Assembly: GCA_012523595.1 (NCBI GenBank)
Contig: JAAYIG010000222.1
Span: forward strand, 1-64,000
Length of the DNA stretch: 64,000 nucleotides
Origin: Fibrobacter sp.
GTDB taxonomy: Bacteria; Fibrobacterota; Chitinivibrionia; Chitinivibrionales; Chitinispirillaceae
Direction: 5' to 3'
Made by a program: the position numbers and the translations under genes. Position 1 is the stretch's first letter. Every line of letters begins with the position of its first letter. Below, one piece after another: positions 8,930-17,870 of the stretch. A model generated the notes under the pieces. The model did not search any database. It saw only the letters and a list, made by a program, of their open reading frames with translations, and was not told where the DNA came from.

Positions 8930-10248
8930 AAATCTTTCCGGTAAAAAGGTTCTGCTATACAATATCTGTAATTATGCGCTTTTTTCAACAGGACTTCAAG
9001 CCAGGAATTTCGCGACGCATTTACCTCAGGCACTTTTACCCGTATGTAATTGGATGTAAGCCCTGATACAGGCTCCAGTGACTCCACTATAATTCTCAAA
9101 GGTACCCCCACGCACCTGCTGAGAAACTCACCCCTGCTCTCATCTATTACCCTCCGTAGAGAAGCGCTCCTTTCACTCTTCACACTCTCAGGAATCTTTC
9201 CGGACATCGAGAACGCAGCTGTCTGAGGACGAGCGGAAAAGCGGAAGACATGACCGTAAGAAAACCCCAGCAAGCGAACATTTTCAAGGGTAGAGGAAAA
9301 CATCTCCTCTGTCTCACCCGGAAAACCCACTATAAAATCACCGCCAAGTCCGGCATGAGGATACCTTTGACGGAAAGAGAAGAGCTTGCTGAGAAGATTA
9401 TCCAGCCCCCCACCATCCCTTTTCATCGCCACAAGCACATCAGCATTGAGACTCTGAACACTGACATGCAGATGATCACAGACCTTAGGCTCCTCCCCTA
9501 TTATCTGAAGCAACTCATCACTGAGATCACGGGGATCCAGAGAACTGAGTCTTACCCTGAAATCACCATCGATACTGATAATTTTCTTGAGAAGCTCTAT
9601 AAGTGTCCAACCCTCATCTTTTCCGGCCTGCCCGATATGGGTACCTGTCAGCACGATCTCTTTGAAACCGGCATCCACTGCTTCTCTGCATTTCTCCAGA
9701 ATTTTCCATCCGGGCACAGATCTTGATGGACCGCGAAGACGGGGTACGATACAATATGTACAACTGTAATCACAGCCCTCCTGAATCTTGATAGAAAACC
9801 TTGTGCGAAATTCATCCGCCTGAGACACCTCACCGCAATCATCTTCACATACAAGACCATTTTTCTCAAATGAGGAGTGATACACCCCCCCGCACTCATC
9901 CCGAAGTATCGAAACTATACTGTTCTTGAAAGTGTTTCCCACAACCCAGTGTATCCCCGATGATTTCAACTGCTCAGGTTTCTGCTGGGCAAGGCATCCG
10001 GTGACTAGAATACGGGCTGATGGAGCCCGGGATAAGAGAGTTCTGATCATTCTGGATGTCTTTGATTCGGTTCCAGAGGTCACGGAGCATGTGTTTACTA
10101 TTAATATGTCCGCATCCTCGGGATTATCCACCAGAAGATACCCCTCTCTGGACAGGCGCACTCTTAAAGCAGCCATCTCCTCCTGATTTGTCCTGCAGCC
10201 GATTGTTTTGATATGAACCCTGCGCTTTGCACAGGAGTCTTTATGCAT
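8926..10248 (-). CDS. mtaB: tRNA t6A37 methylthiotransferase MtaB
   Basis: This is a radical-SAM enzyme of 440 residues that would convert t6A37 to ms2t6A37 in tRNAs decoding ANN codons. The N-terminal UPF0004 domain binds one cluster through Cys18 (IKTIGCRTNQ), Cys53 (VNTCSVTSG) and Cys in LVTGCLAQ. The radical-SAM cluster motif CDYSCTYC follows near residue 159. RLSSLDPRDL, DFIVGFPGETEEMF and a C-terminal TRAM-like part complete the architecture. MtaB is preferred over MiaB or RimO from the IKTIGCRTNQ start and the overall spacing. It overlaps the STAS gene by eight bases upstream and the HDOD gene by four downstream. Confidence 0.9.
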   Translation of the reverse strand: MHKDSCAKRRVHIKTIGCRTNQEEMAALRVRLSREGYLLVDNPEDADILIVNTCSVTSGTESKTSRMIRTLLSRAPSARILVTGCLAQQKPEQLKSSGIHWVVGNTFKNSIVSILRDECGGVYHSSFEKNGLVCEDDCGEVSQADEFRTRFSIKIQEGCDYSCTYCIVPRLRGPSRSVPGWKILEKCREAVDAGFKEIVLTGTHIGQAGKDEGWTLIELLKKIISIDGDFRVRLSSLDPRDLSDELLQIIGEEPKVCDHLHVSVQSLNADVLVAMKRDGGGLDNLLSKLFSFRQRYPHAGLGGDFIVGFPGETEEMFSSTLENVRLLGFSYGHVFRFSARPQTAAFSMSGKIPESVKSERSASLRRVIDESRGEFLSRCVGVPLRIIVESLEPVSGLTSNYIRVKVPEVNASRNSWLEVLLKKAHNYRYCIAEPFYRKDL

Positions 10249-10933
10249 TGGCGATTTCCCAGGCCTCGAGTGCTTCCTGCCTGGAAGGGAAAAGAGGAAT
10301 TATGGAGCCTACATTGAGAGTTGAGAAGAGGTCATTGACAATATAATTTACAGAGCATATACTCATGCTTCCTCCGGTTTCCCGGAGAAGGTTATTGACA
10401 CTTAAAACCGTGCCCAGACTCATACTGTCAAAAAAGGTCAAATCTTCCATGTCAAGCAGTATCTTCCTGAACCCGTCCAGAGAGAGAAGTAACTGCTGTT
10501 TGAGATATTCTGAACCGGCCGGATGACTCAGCACGCCGGAGAGTTCGAACACACACACATCATCCAGAATCTCTTTTTTCAGGTCCAGACGGATATCCAC
10601 CGATGTACCCAGCAGATCAACCTCTGCCGGTCTGATCCCCCCGCCCCTATCAATTGTAAATATTCTATCAAGTCCGATATTCTGGAACAGATCATAAATA
10701 TATTCGTTTAGATTCTTAAGCACCAGCCCGGTATCCCTGTCTTTTGAATCGCGGGCCAGAGTGACAAGTGATCCTATGCCTGAACTGTCAATAAATTCGG
10801 TTTCTGAAAAATCCAAAGTTAAATCGACAGGATTTTCACTCCCGATATGCTCTCTGATTTCAGAAACAGTATTCTTGACTACCGATCCGGCAAAATGACG
10901 GACGATCTTTATTTCTACTTTACTTCTGGACAT
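10241..10933 (-). CDS. Tandem STAS-domain protein (anti-sigma factor antagonist type)
   Basis: Two STAS domains are joined in 230 residues. The first has LDFSETEFIDSSGIGSLVTL and the second LDMEDLTFFDSMSLGTVLSV; in each, the serine that is phosphorylated in SpoIIAA-like antagonists is in the expected place (DSSG and DSMS). Such proteins normally bind an anti-sigma kinase or another partner-switch component, but no kinase or PP2C gene is in view. The gene sits 13 bases downstream of mutL and overlaps mtaB, so it is probably co-expressed with both. The partners are unknown. Confidence 0.8.
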   Translation of the reverse strand: MSRSKVEIKIVRHFAGSVVKNTVSEIREHIGSENPVDLTLDFSETEFIDSSGIGSLVTLARDSKDRDTGLVLKNLNEYIYDLFQNIGLDRIFTIDRGGGIRPAEVDLLGTSVDIRLDLKKEILDDVCVFELSGVLSHPAGSEYLKQQLLLSLDGFRKILLDMEDLTFFDSMSLGTVLSVNNLLRETGGSMSICSVNYIVNDLFSTLNVGSIIPLFPSRQEALEAWEIANA

Positions 10934-10946
10934 CTATAAACCGCTC

Positions 10947-12779
10947 CTAACGAAGGAATCTTCTGGAAAGCTCATCGATCGAAATCCTGACCAGTGTAGG
11001 CCTCCCGTGTGGACATATATAGGGGTTTTTTGCAGAGAAAAGGCTGTTAAGCAACGCGTTCATCTCCTCCTGAGTCAACTTCTGGCCCGCTTTTATTGCC
11101 GCCCCGCAGGCAAATGCAGCCGCAAACCTTTTTTCCGGCTCCAGAAATGCCTGAGGATCTTTACCCTCCAGAAGGTATTTCACTATCCCGGTCACAGTCT
11201 CCTTCACTGCCCCGTCTTTGAGAAAAGCAGGAATAGCAGAAATCGATACCGCCTGCCCGCCAAAATCCTCAATTTCAAAGCCGAATGACTGAAGATACTT
11301 CCGGGCCGATTCAATGACCGCTTTTTCGGTAGCGGTCAATTCGAGGACAATCGGAAAGAGTAACTGCTGTGATGCGGCACGGCCCCTCTTCAGATCCTCA
11401 AGTGCCTGCTCAAAGAGCACCCGCTCATGAGCAGCATGCTGGTCTATGATGAGAATGCCGTTTTTTATGGGGGCCAGCACAAAAAGAGAATGGATCTGGT
11501 AACAGGGAATCAGATCCCAGCGCTCATCCCGCTCCTCTGACGTTAATTGTACACCGTTCTGTTGAGGAGGGTCAACTTCTTTCTGAGATGGCTCGTAACT
11601 GCTCCCGGGGAATGGAAGAATGGTCTGAGAACTGCCCGGAGTCTCGGGCGGCTGCTCCCGGACTGAGAAAGTGGACATCCCCCCCGATGTTCCTGAAAAA
11701 CAGGTAAGAGGAGAACTGTCCCAGGCTGGAGGAGGCACAGATGAGGGTGTTTCTCCGGTCAGGAATGAACCAGGCTGCACCATAGTAGAGGTGATACTGC
11801 TCTTTACGGTAGAGAAAATAAAACCGAACAGATCCCGCTCATTGTCAAATTTGACTTGCTGTTTAGTAGGATGAACATTGACGTCGATTCTGGATGGATC
11901 GATGTCGAGAAAACAGAAGAAAGAGGGTCGAAAAGAGGAGCCCAGAAACTGGGAGAATGCCTCTCTGACAGCGAATGTAACAGAGTCGTTGTCTATGCGG
12001 CGCAGATTTACAAACAAAGAATTGAACCTGGGACGCTCCTTCAGATCTTCCGGAGAGGAAACATAGATAAGCGCTTCCATCCCCGGCCTGCTCCCGCGGC
12101 ACTCTATAAGCCTGCGGGCAAACTGATTTCCAGCCACAGCACCGATTCTCTCCAGAGGAGATGATGCGATCGGAAATTCGAGAACCTTTTTGTTGTCGAT
12201 AGAAAGAGTAAAATGAACAGAGGGAAAAGGTATTGCTATCTGCTCGAAAAAGCGCATGCATGCAAGTTGTTCACCTCTATGGGTTTTCATGAACTTTTTT
12301 CGTGCAGGCACATTGAAAAAAAGATCCCTTACAGAAACGGTAGTACCGCGGTTATGAGGACAGGGTAGAAGCTCATGAACCGCTCCTCCATCGGAACTGA
12401 TCCTGAAACCGAGTCCGTCCTCCGAAGATGAACTCTCGACCTGAACCCTGCTCACAGCCGCGATGCTCCCCATAGCCTCACCCCTGAACCCCATGGTGGC
12501 GACAGCATAGAGATCATCGGCACTGCTGATTTTACTGGTAGCATGAGGAAGAAGGCAGAGACGAAGATCCTCTGAGGACATACCCAGGCCGTTGTCGACA
12601 ACCTTTATCAGGGAAAACCCGGCATCCTCCAGAAAAACATCGATTCTGGTAGCGGATGCATCGATGGAATTTTCGATCAGTTCTTTCAGTACAGATCCAG
12701 GCCGCTCAACGACCTCTCCAGCCGCGATCTTCTCCACAACTGTCTGTGGCAGTACTTTGATAGTGGTTGTATGTTGCAT
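10947..12779 (-). CDS. mutL: DNA mismatch repair protein MutL (endonuclease type)
   Basis: The protein is 610 residues. The start is the ATG at 12779; an in-frame TTG lies five codons earlier. The N-terminal GHKL ATPase has KIAAGEVVERPGSVLKEL, DNGLGMS and TMGFRGEAMGSI. The C-terminal third carries DQHAAHERVLFE, which fits DQHA-x2-E-x4-E, the metal-binding motif of nicking MutL proteins, together with ACGAAIKAG and CPHGRPTLV. It should therefore incise the strand itself instead of relying on MutH. A Ser/Pro-rich linker joins the halves. It is the first gene of the cluster running towards ftsY. Confidence 0.96.
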   Translation of the reverse strand: MQHTTTIKVLPQTVVEKIAAGEVVERPGSVLKELIENSIDASATRIDVFLEDAGFSLIKVVDNGLGMSSEDLRLCLLPHATSKISSADDLYAVATMGFRGEAMGSIAAVSRVQVESSSSEDGLGFRISSDGGAVHELLPCPHNRGTTVSVRDLFFNVPARKKFMKTHRGEQLACMRFFEQIAIPFPSVHFTLSIDNKKVLEFPIASSPLERIGAVAGNQFARRLIECRGSRPGMEALIYVSSPEDLKERPRFNSLFVNLRRIDNDSVTFAVREAFSQFLGSSFRPSFFCFLDIDPSRIDVNVHPTKQQVKFDNERDLFGFIFSTVKSSITSTMVQPGSFLTGETPSSVPPPAWDSSPLTCFSGTSGGMSTFSVREQPPETPGSSQTILPFPGSSYEPSQKEVDPPQQNGVQLTSEERDERWDLIPCYQIHSLFVLAPIKNGILIIDQHAAHERVLFEQALEDLKRGRAASQQLLFPIVLELTATEKAVIESARKYLQSFGFEIEDFGGQAVSISAIPAFLKDGAVKETVTGIVKYLLEGKDPQAFLEPEKRFAAAFACGAAIKAGQKLTQEEMNALLNSLFSAKNPYICPHGRPTLVRISIDELSRRFLR

Positions 12780-12955
12780 CTGCTTTGAGGCCAAATATTA
12801 GGAAGGTTCTCTTACATGTTCTGTCTGAAACCAGCAGAACACGCTCTCAAGCACCTAAAAGCCTGAAATTCTTATGCCAATAATATACTATATGTCTTTC
12901 TGTGACGGGGGGAGAGGGTGTGATCAAAATGGAGTAATTATGTGGAAAAAAGATG

Positions 12956-13039
12956 TGCGGAAGGGGGGACTCGAACCCCCACAGGCTTGCACCCACTAGG
13001 TCCTGAACCTAGCGCGTCTACCAGTTCCACCACTTCCGC
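12956..13039 (-). tRNA. tRNA-Leu (anticodon CAG)
   Basis: On the minus strand a complete class II cloverleaf can be drawn. The acceptor stem GCGGAAG pairs with CTTCCGC, followed by discriminator A. The D-arm contains TGGTAGACGC. The anticodon loop TTCAGGA is closed by CTAGG/CCTAG and reads CAG, hence Leu (CUG). A long variable arm precedes the T-arm GGGGGTTCGAGTCCCCC. The 3' CCA is not encoded (CA then T follows). It lies in the gap between mutL and the first NmrA-like gene. Confidence 0.96.
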
Positions 13040-13119
13040 AAAGAGCAAACAGCTAAATATATAATCTTTTCTCTTTTCATCAAAGAAGAATCTTTTAGTG
13101 GAACCGGCGAATTGAAAGA

Positions 13120-14016
13120 TCAGCTCAGGTACGTATGATGCTCCTGCTGGACAATAGCCTTAAAAATGTTACTGTAGTCATTTGCAAACTGATCGAAAGG
13201 AATCGGCTTTTTGCTTGTGATCTCTTCCACCAGAGCAGTAACTCTCTCGTTTATTCCGGAACGCTGCATTGCATAAAGCTCAAGCATCCCCTCCACCAGC
13301 CATCCAGGCGTACCCAGACTCTCCATGATATGTCTGGCAGTTTCCTGAGGGATATTGATATAACCGATATGACTTCCCACAGCCTCCGTCAGAATGTCCG
13401 CAACATCATCCATCGAAAGTGCAAAGGGCCCGGTAAGCTCGTAGGTGTTGCCGAAATGCTCCTTCCCTGCCAGAACCACCTCCGATGCCACAGCGGCAAC
13501 ATCACGCACATCGATATAGCTGACTTTAGCACCATTCATGGGGATATAGATAAGCCCTCCTGATGGCTGAATGAAGCGCAGGAAATTCTGCATATAGATG
13601 TTAGAACGCAGGACAGTGAAAGCCACAGAACTTGCCTCCAGATACTTCTCCACCCTCCTGTGCCATCTGCTGAACTGTGTACCCGGTACCTGATCCGCAC
13701 CCATGATCGACAGATACACAATATGACTCACTCCAAAAAGTGAGGCGTGATCGATCATGCGTTTTGCATACTCGACCTGCTCTCTGGCATAAGGAGTAAC
13801 CAGAAACAGAGTCTCAATTTCCTGAAGAGCACGGTCGATTGTAGCAAAATCTTCATACTCAAGTTTCGCCAGTTCCACTCCGGTCATCTTTACCAAATCG
13901 GATTTATCTTCTTTATGAACCCCCGCACGCACATCTTTGCCGCTCCGCACCAGGTTTCTTATAAGGACCCGCCCTACAGAACCTGTAGCGCCGGAGATAA
14001 GAATTTTAGCAGCCAT
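13120..14016 (-). CDS. NmrA-family NAD(P)-binding protein 1
   Basis: This is a 298-residue atypical short-chain dehydrogenase of the NmrA/HSCARG type. The N-terminal Rossmann motif is ISGATGSVGR, followed by the acidic GVELAKLEYEDFATID and LFLVTPYA segments typical of the family. SNIYMQNFL and ELTGPFALSMDDVADILTEAVG match the second half. A good ribosome site (CAGGGAGG) precedes the ATG. Members act as NAD(P)H sensors or quinone/azo-type reductases; the catalytic Tyr-Lys pair is not clear here. The next gene upstream encodes a related protein, so the two form a tandem pair. Confidence 0.85.
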   Translation of the reverse strand: MAAKILISGATGSVGRVLIRNLVRSGKDVRAGVHKEDKSDLVKMTGVELAKLEYEDFATIDRALQEIETLFLVTPYAREQVEYAKRMIDHASLFGVSHIVYLSIMGADQVPGTQFSRWHRRVEKYLEASSVAFTVLRSNIYMQNFLRFIQPSGGLIYIPMNGAKVSYIDVRDVAAVASEVVLAGKEHFGNTYELTGPFALSMDDVADILTEAVGSHIGYINIPQETARHIMESLGTPGWLVEGMLELYAMQRSGINERVTALVEEITSKKPIPFDQFANDYSNIFKAIVQQEHHTYLS

Positions 14017-14120
14017 AAAAACCTCCCTGAATCTTTCTCTCTGAAGACAAAGGGTCTCATAAAAACTACGCCCTCAGAAGGGGGCATATTGGAGCGGAAT
14101 GGATGATTAAGAGATATGTT

Positions 14121-14996
14121 TCAGGCTGCAAGTCTCCCACGGATCTCTTCTGCATAGTCACGGGCAAAATCGATGAATTGAATCGGTTCCGCACGGGCAA
14201 CCACCTCCTCGGCAGAACTGATAAGAGATGCCTGTCCCGATGAGAGCAGTTTGAGGTATTCAAGAATCATCCCGACCCTCTCACGGGGATAGATTTTCCT
14301 GAAATTCTCTGCGGCAGTACTTTCCGGCACATCGACATAGCCTACCTTTACCCCGCTTACCTCTGAGAGCCTTGAGGCAACCTGATGCATGGAGAGAGCT
14401 TCTTTACCGGTGAGATTATAGGTTTTGTAGTAGTGATGAGCTCCAGGGAGAAAGATATCTGCAGCCACAATCGCCACATCCCTGGCATCGATAAGACTCA
14501 CCTTCGCCTCACCCATGGGCAGATAGATCATGCCGGTAGAGGGCTCAATGAGAGAAAGGAAACTCTGCATGAGACAGTTCGGACGCAGGATAGTATAGGG
14601 TATCGATGAGTTACGGATAAGGTCTTCGGCCTGACGATGAAGTTTTATGAGGGGGCCTCCACAGGAGGGATTTTCGCCCCCCAGAAGCGAAACATAAACT
14701 ACCTGCTTGATTGAGAAATCACGCGCCACTTCCATCGATGATTTAACATTAGAGAAGAGATTCTCATTTTCAGGGGTAAGAAGAAAAAGGGCGCTTACCT
14801 GGTTAAATGCCCTCTCTATGGAGAGTTTGTCGCTGAAATCAAACGGTACTCTCTCCACAACAGTGCTGTAGTCGCCGGAATGGAGTCGCTGAGGATTATG
14901 ACAAGCTGCGCGGCACTTAACCCCCATCTGTCCCAGCCGTTCAACAAGGAAATTACCGACAGTTTTATCGGCTCCCATAATGAGGATCTTCTGCAT
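14121..14996 (-). CDS. NmrA-family NAD(P)-binding protein 2
   Basis: This 291-residue protein is a paralogue of the gene 105 bases downstream and shares its order of blocks: an ALFLLTPENENL segment, RPNCLMQSFL, IYLPMGEAKVSLIDARDVA and YNLTGKEALSMHQVASRLSEVSG. The dinucleotide loop is altered, reading MGADKTVGNFL where the first copy has ISGATGSVGR, so cofactor binding may differ. AAGAAGGAG is spaced well before the ATG. The pair probably arose by tandem duplication; substrates are unknown. Confidence 0.82.
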   Translation of the reverse strand: MQKILIMGADKTVGNFLVERLGQMGVKCRAACHNPQRLHSGDYSTVVERVPFDFSDKLSIERAFNQVSALFLLTPENENLFSNVKSSMEVARDFSIKQVVYVSLLGGENPSCGGPLIKLHRQAEDLIRNSSIPYTILRPNCLMQSFLSLIEPSTGMIYLPMGEAKVSLIDARDVAIVAADIFLPGAHHYYKTYNLTGKEALSMHQVASRLSEVSGVKVGYVDVPESTAAENFRKIYPRERVGMILEYLKLLSSGQASLISSAEEVVARAEPIQFIDFARDYAEEIRGRLAA

Positions 14997-15010
14997 ATTG
15001 CTCCTTCTTT

Positions 15011-15844
15011 TCAGGCACTCCTGGTCACATCGTGCAGGTTATTTCTTTCTGGTGGTAGGGAGGGAATATCGTTGATTTTGGGGATGTCTCTCAGAGAGAG
15101 TGAAAGATCGTACTCTTTAAGAAACACATCCTCACAGTCTGCAAGTGAGTATCGGACATGGTCGGGAATTTCGGAACCCACAAGATAGCTTCTTACCGGT
15201 TTTCCCTGGGCCAGGTGACGACGAACCCAGTTGCGGTATTTCAAGATCTGCCCGCTGGAGGCATCATGGAAATTGTCCCCCTCAACTTTCACCACTACAA
15301 AGGTCCCGTTCTTATCCAGAGCCAGGATATCCACGGGACCGAAATCTGAGGGATAACCCACACCGTCATTACCGAACACATCGACATAAAGCTCGAGTCC
15401 CTCTTCTATGAGGTACAGATGTTTTGCGAGATAGGCGCGAAGCTGCCTTGCCTCCAGGTACCCTCCGCCTACACTAAGGGGTTCCTTACGGTCGGATGCA
15501 GCCTTTTTCACCTCCCGTACAAAGAGCACCCCCTTTTCATCCTGGGCTATCTCCCACTCCCCATGGATACGGGGATCGTACATCTCGAGCTTGCCGGTTG
15601 CAGGACGGAAGAGAAAATCGTAGATGTCACAGCAGCGCCTGGGAGTGCTGTTTTCCTTGTAGTGGACACGGGACTGATGATTCACGGTACAGATTATGAT
15701 CTGGTTGAGAATCGTATTGACATTTACACCCGGATAATGCTCAAGAACCCAGTCCCGAACCGCCAGATTCGTTGTCCTGTTCCCATGAACCTCCACAGCC
15801 TCTTTTATCATCTGCCAAACCAAGGGCTTCGGCTGATTTTCCAT
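15011..15844 (-). CDS. NucS/DUF91-like protein with N-terminal winged-helix-like domain and altered active site
   Basis: The start at 15844 (276 residues) is chosen from an AAAGGGG ribosome site; the frame is open further upstream. Residues about 8-70 (WQMIKEAVEVHG, then PGVNVNTILNQIIICTVNHQSRVHY) resemble the HB1/DUF7669 DNA-binding module found on restriction-like proteins. Residues about 125-225 look like the C-terminal nuclease domain of NucS: FGPVDILALDKNGTFVVVKVEG then GQILKYRNWVRRHL. The catalytic Asp172 is present, but the E-x-K pair reads K186-x-E188, so the metal site is rearranged and activity is doubtful. It ends 14 bases before the second NmrA gene. Confidence 0.65.
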   Translation of the reverse strand: MENQPKPLVWQMIKEAVEVHGNRTTNLAVRDWVLEHYPGVNVNTILNQIIICTVNHQSRVHYKENSTPRRCCDIYDFLFRPATGKLEMYDPRIHGEWEIAQDEKGVLFVREVKKAASDRKEPLSVGGGYLEARQLRAYLAKHLYLIEEGLELYVDVFGNDGVGYPSDFGPVDILALDKNGTFVVVKVEGDNFHDASSGQILKYRNWVRRHLAQGKPVRSYLVGSEIPDHVRYSLADCEDVFLKEYDLSLSLRDIPKINDIPSLPPERNNLHDVTRSA

Positions 15845-15967
15845 CTGTTTAACCCCTTTCCTGCCAGATTCAACTAAGCCCCTCAATCGGAAAGACTCAA
15901 GAGAGAGGGCTCCTTGAGAGCAGAAACTTGCAAATAGCAGGCCACGAGTGTTGACTCAGGATAGAGT

Positions 15968-16588
15968 GTGGCAGACATTTTGCTTTATAAAAAGAGTATG
16001 AGTACACAGGAAGAAATTATCCTCAATAAGCAGATCTATATAAAGAGCTCTCCTGAAAACATCTATAAAACCTGGCGGGACTTCTCCAATCTTCCCAAAA
16101 TTCTCGACTTTCTGGATACGGTGATGTTGCTTGATGAAAGAAATTCCAGATGGGCAGCAATTATAGGAGAGGAAAAAGAGAGGCTGGTCTGGGATATAGA
16201 GATCACCGATGACCAGGAGAACCGGTTGATAGAGTGGCACTCCGGCAATAATCCCGATATCTTTCATCGGGGACAGATAAATCTCTCCAACCACCAGGAT
16301 AAAGGAACACTGCTGAGACTCGAGCTTCATTTCTTCTTTCCCCTCCGTGATGACAGCAGGGAAAACCTTCTCGAGGATGGCTTTGAGGAGAGAATTGAGG
16401 AAAATCTAAGAAGATTGAAACTGGCTCTGGAGGCAGGCCGCCCCCCAGGAGGAGTAAAGGAGGGGCAGGAGAGCCTCCCGGAGGGTCTGCCTCTATCGGA
16501 GAGCCCAAGTCAGGAGTTTCTCAACACCGACAGCACTAAAAAGCATCCCCCCCACAGCACTTTCAATACCTCTGCCCCGGAGGTCTGA
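15968..16588 (+). CDS. SRPBCC (polyketide cyclase/dehydrase-like) protein
   Basis: The first 150 residues resemble the START/SRPBCC helix-grip fold: a short strand (LNKQIYIKSSPENIYKTWRDF), a loop with LPKILDFLDTV, strands through WDIEITDDQENRLIEWHSG, and a long C-terminal helix. This matches stand-alone cyclase/dehydrase-type proteins that bind a hydrophobic ligand. The tail beyond residue 165 is low complexity (Pro, Ser, Glu, Thr). The GTG at 15968 has CAGGA seven bases upstream; an ATG ten codons later is an alternative start. Its stop codon abuts that of the convergent lipocalin gene. The ligand is unknown. Confidence 0.65.
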   Translation: MADILLYKKSMSTQEEIILNKQIYIKSSPENIYKTWRDFSNLPKILDFLDTVMLLDERNSRWAAIIGEEKERLVWDIEITDDQENRLIEWHSGNNPDIFHRGQINLSNHQDKGTLLRLELHFFFPLRDDSRENLLEDGFEERIEENLRRLKLALEAGRPPGGVKEGQESLPEGLPLSESPSQEFLNTDSTKKHPPHSTFNTSAPEV

Positions 16589-17131
16589 TTAACGGCCTGC
16601 AATAGCACTGTTGGATTCCTGAGAAACAAGCTCCAGACGGTCCACATCGAAGCCCTGACGACGCGCAGAATCCACCAGCATATCGAATTCAGCCTGTTTC
16701 ATCTCCGGAGACCTGCTCAGTATCCAGAGAAACTTGTCTGAATCAGTGGTGATAAGAGCATACCTGTAATTATCTCTGTCAAGATCAATTACCCGGTAGT
16801 CAATAGAGAAAACAAACATCTTTATCTTCATCTCCCCCGCATTCTCCGGATCCTTCACCCTGACCTCACCCTTGACCGTGGTCTTCCTGCCGCCTCGTGA
16901 ACCCTTATAACCACTGGTAATCAGCACATATTTGCCATCTCTGGTTCGCTTAAGGGTTGACGTGACCTCAACCATACCTTTCTGGTGTTTGTTAGGAAGC
17001 CGGGCGATCTCATACCAGGTACCCTCAAATTGCCTTAGATCAACCCCATCTACAACTTCTCCCCTCTCCTCCGCCCACACCAGAGCGGTGACAAACAGGA
17101 AGAGAAGAAAAACACTGCGTCTTTTAACCAT
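16589..17131 (-). CDS. Bacterial lipocalin (Blc-like)
   Basis: This 180-residue protein has a signal peptide (VKRRSVFLLFLFVTALVWA) and the lipocalin signature FEGTWYEIARLPN at its start. RALITTD-like strands (YRYALITTDSDKFLWILSRSP) match the Blc group. The cleavage region lacks a lipobox cysteine, so the protein is probably periplasmic, unlike E. coli Blc. The ATG at 17131 follows AAGGAGG by five bases; a GTG two codons earlier overlaps that site and is unlikely. The family binds fatty acids or lysophospholipids. Confidence 0.88.
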   Translation of the reverse strand: MVKRRSVFLLFLFVTALVWAEERGEVVDGVDLRQFEGTWYEIARLPNKHQKGMVEVTSTLKRTRDGKYVLITSGYKGSRGGRKTTVKGEVRVKDPENAGEMKIKMFVFSIDYRVIDLDRDNYRYALITTDSDKFLWILSRSPEMKQAEFDMLVDSARRQGFDVDRLELVSQESNSAIAGR

Positions 17132-17282
17132 CCGCACCTCCTTGAAAAAGAAATGAGAATGAAATTACGCCTGTGTGAAATAATTATTCAATTTTGATTG
17201 GCCTGTTTGGATGATAAATATGATTTGAGGATTCCGATACCCGTCGCAAGGGCAGAGTAACAGTTCCAGGGATGGCATATCT

Positions 17283-17870
17283 TTACAAACCAAAAACTTC
17301 TATATACTTGTCCCAGATAAGATCCTGGAAACAGTCGGCATACTGCTCGGCAAACTTCTCACCCCTCGATGCTTCCCGCATTCTTCTGCTGGTGATACGG
17401 TCGTAATGATGCCCCAGTTCGTGAAGGAAAATGTGAAGAAGTTGAAAAGCCTTGACAGAAAGGAGATTGAACCTGCAGAGATAAAACATCCCCTGCTTTA
17501 CACACTGCACTCCCAGACGGAAGAAAACTGTTTTGTGCTCCAGATAATAATCCACCGGAACCTCCCGCCACATGTCACTCTCCCAGGCACTGATAGCCAG
17601 TACCTTTCCTGTGTACCATCCGTCACACCCATGCTCACCTCTTGCCAGAATTATCTCATTGAGATCCTGAAACAGAACAGGCCATCCGGGAAGAATCTCT
17701 ATGAAGGAGCGAAGATCTTTTTTGGTGATGAAATGACGAAAGCCCTTGCCCGGAGGTTCCCTGCTGATAACCGGGAGAAGTGTATCACTGCTCCCGGACC
17801 GGGCATGGTTAACCCTCTTTTCTCTGTCGCAGGATTTGGGATTTCTGGAGTATAAAAGCTTCTTTCGCAT
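17283..17870 (-). CDS. HExxH-motif protein, putative metallopeptidase
   Basis: The frame gives 195 residues with LHIFLHELGHHYDRITSRR around residue 148, a zincin-type HExxH with a third His directly after it, followed by EKFAEQYADCF, whose Glu could be the third metal ligand as in gluzincins. There is no signal peptide, so it would be cytosolic. I recognise no named family. The only canonical start, the ATG at 17870, lies in the loop of a strong hairpin (17858-17886) and has no ribosome site, so the true start or its control is uncertain. It is convergent with nothing and stands alone. Confidence 0.6.
   Translation of the reverse strand: MRKKLLYSRNPKSCDREKRVNHARSGSSDTLLPVISREPPGKGFRHFITKKDLRSFIEILPGWPVLFQDLNEIILARGEHGCDGWYTGKVLAISAWESDMWREVPVDYYLEHKTVFFRLGVQCVKQGMFYLCRFNLLSVKAFQLLHIFLHELGHHYDRITSRRMREASRGEKFAEQYADCFQDLIWDKYIEVFGL

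Noticed and set aside
9250-9726. 158-codon plus-strand frame
   Set aside because: Entirely antisense to mtaB, whose catalytic motifs are clear on the other strand.
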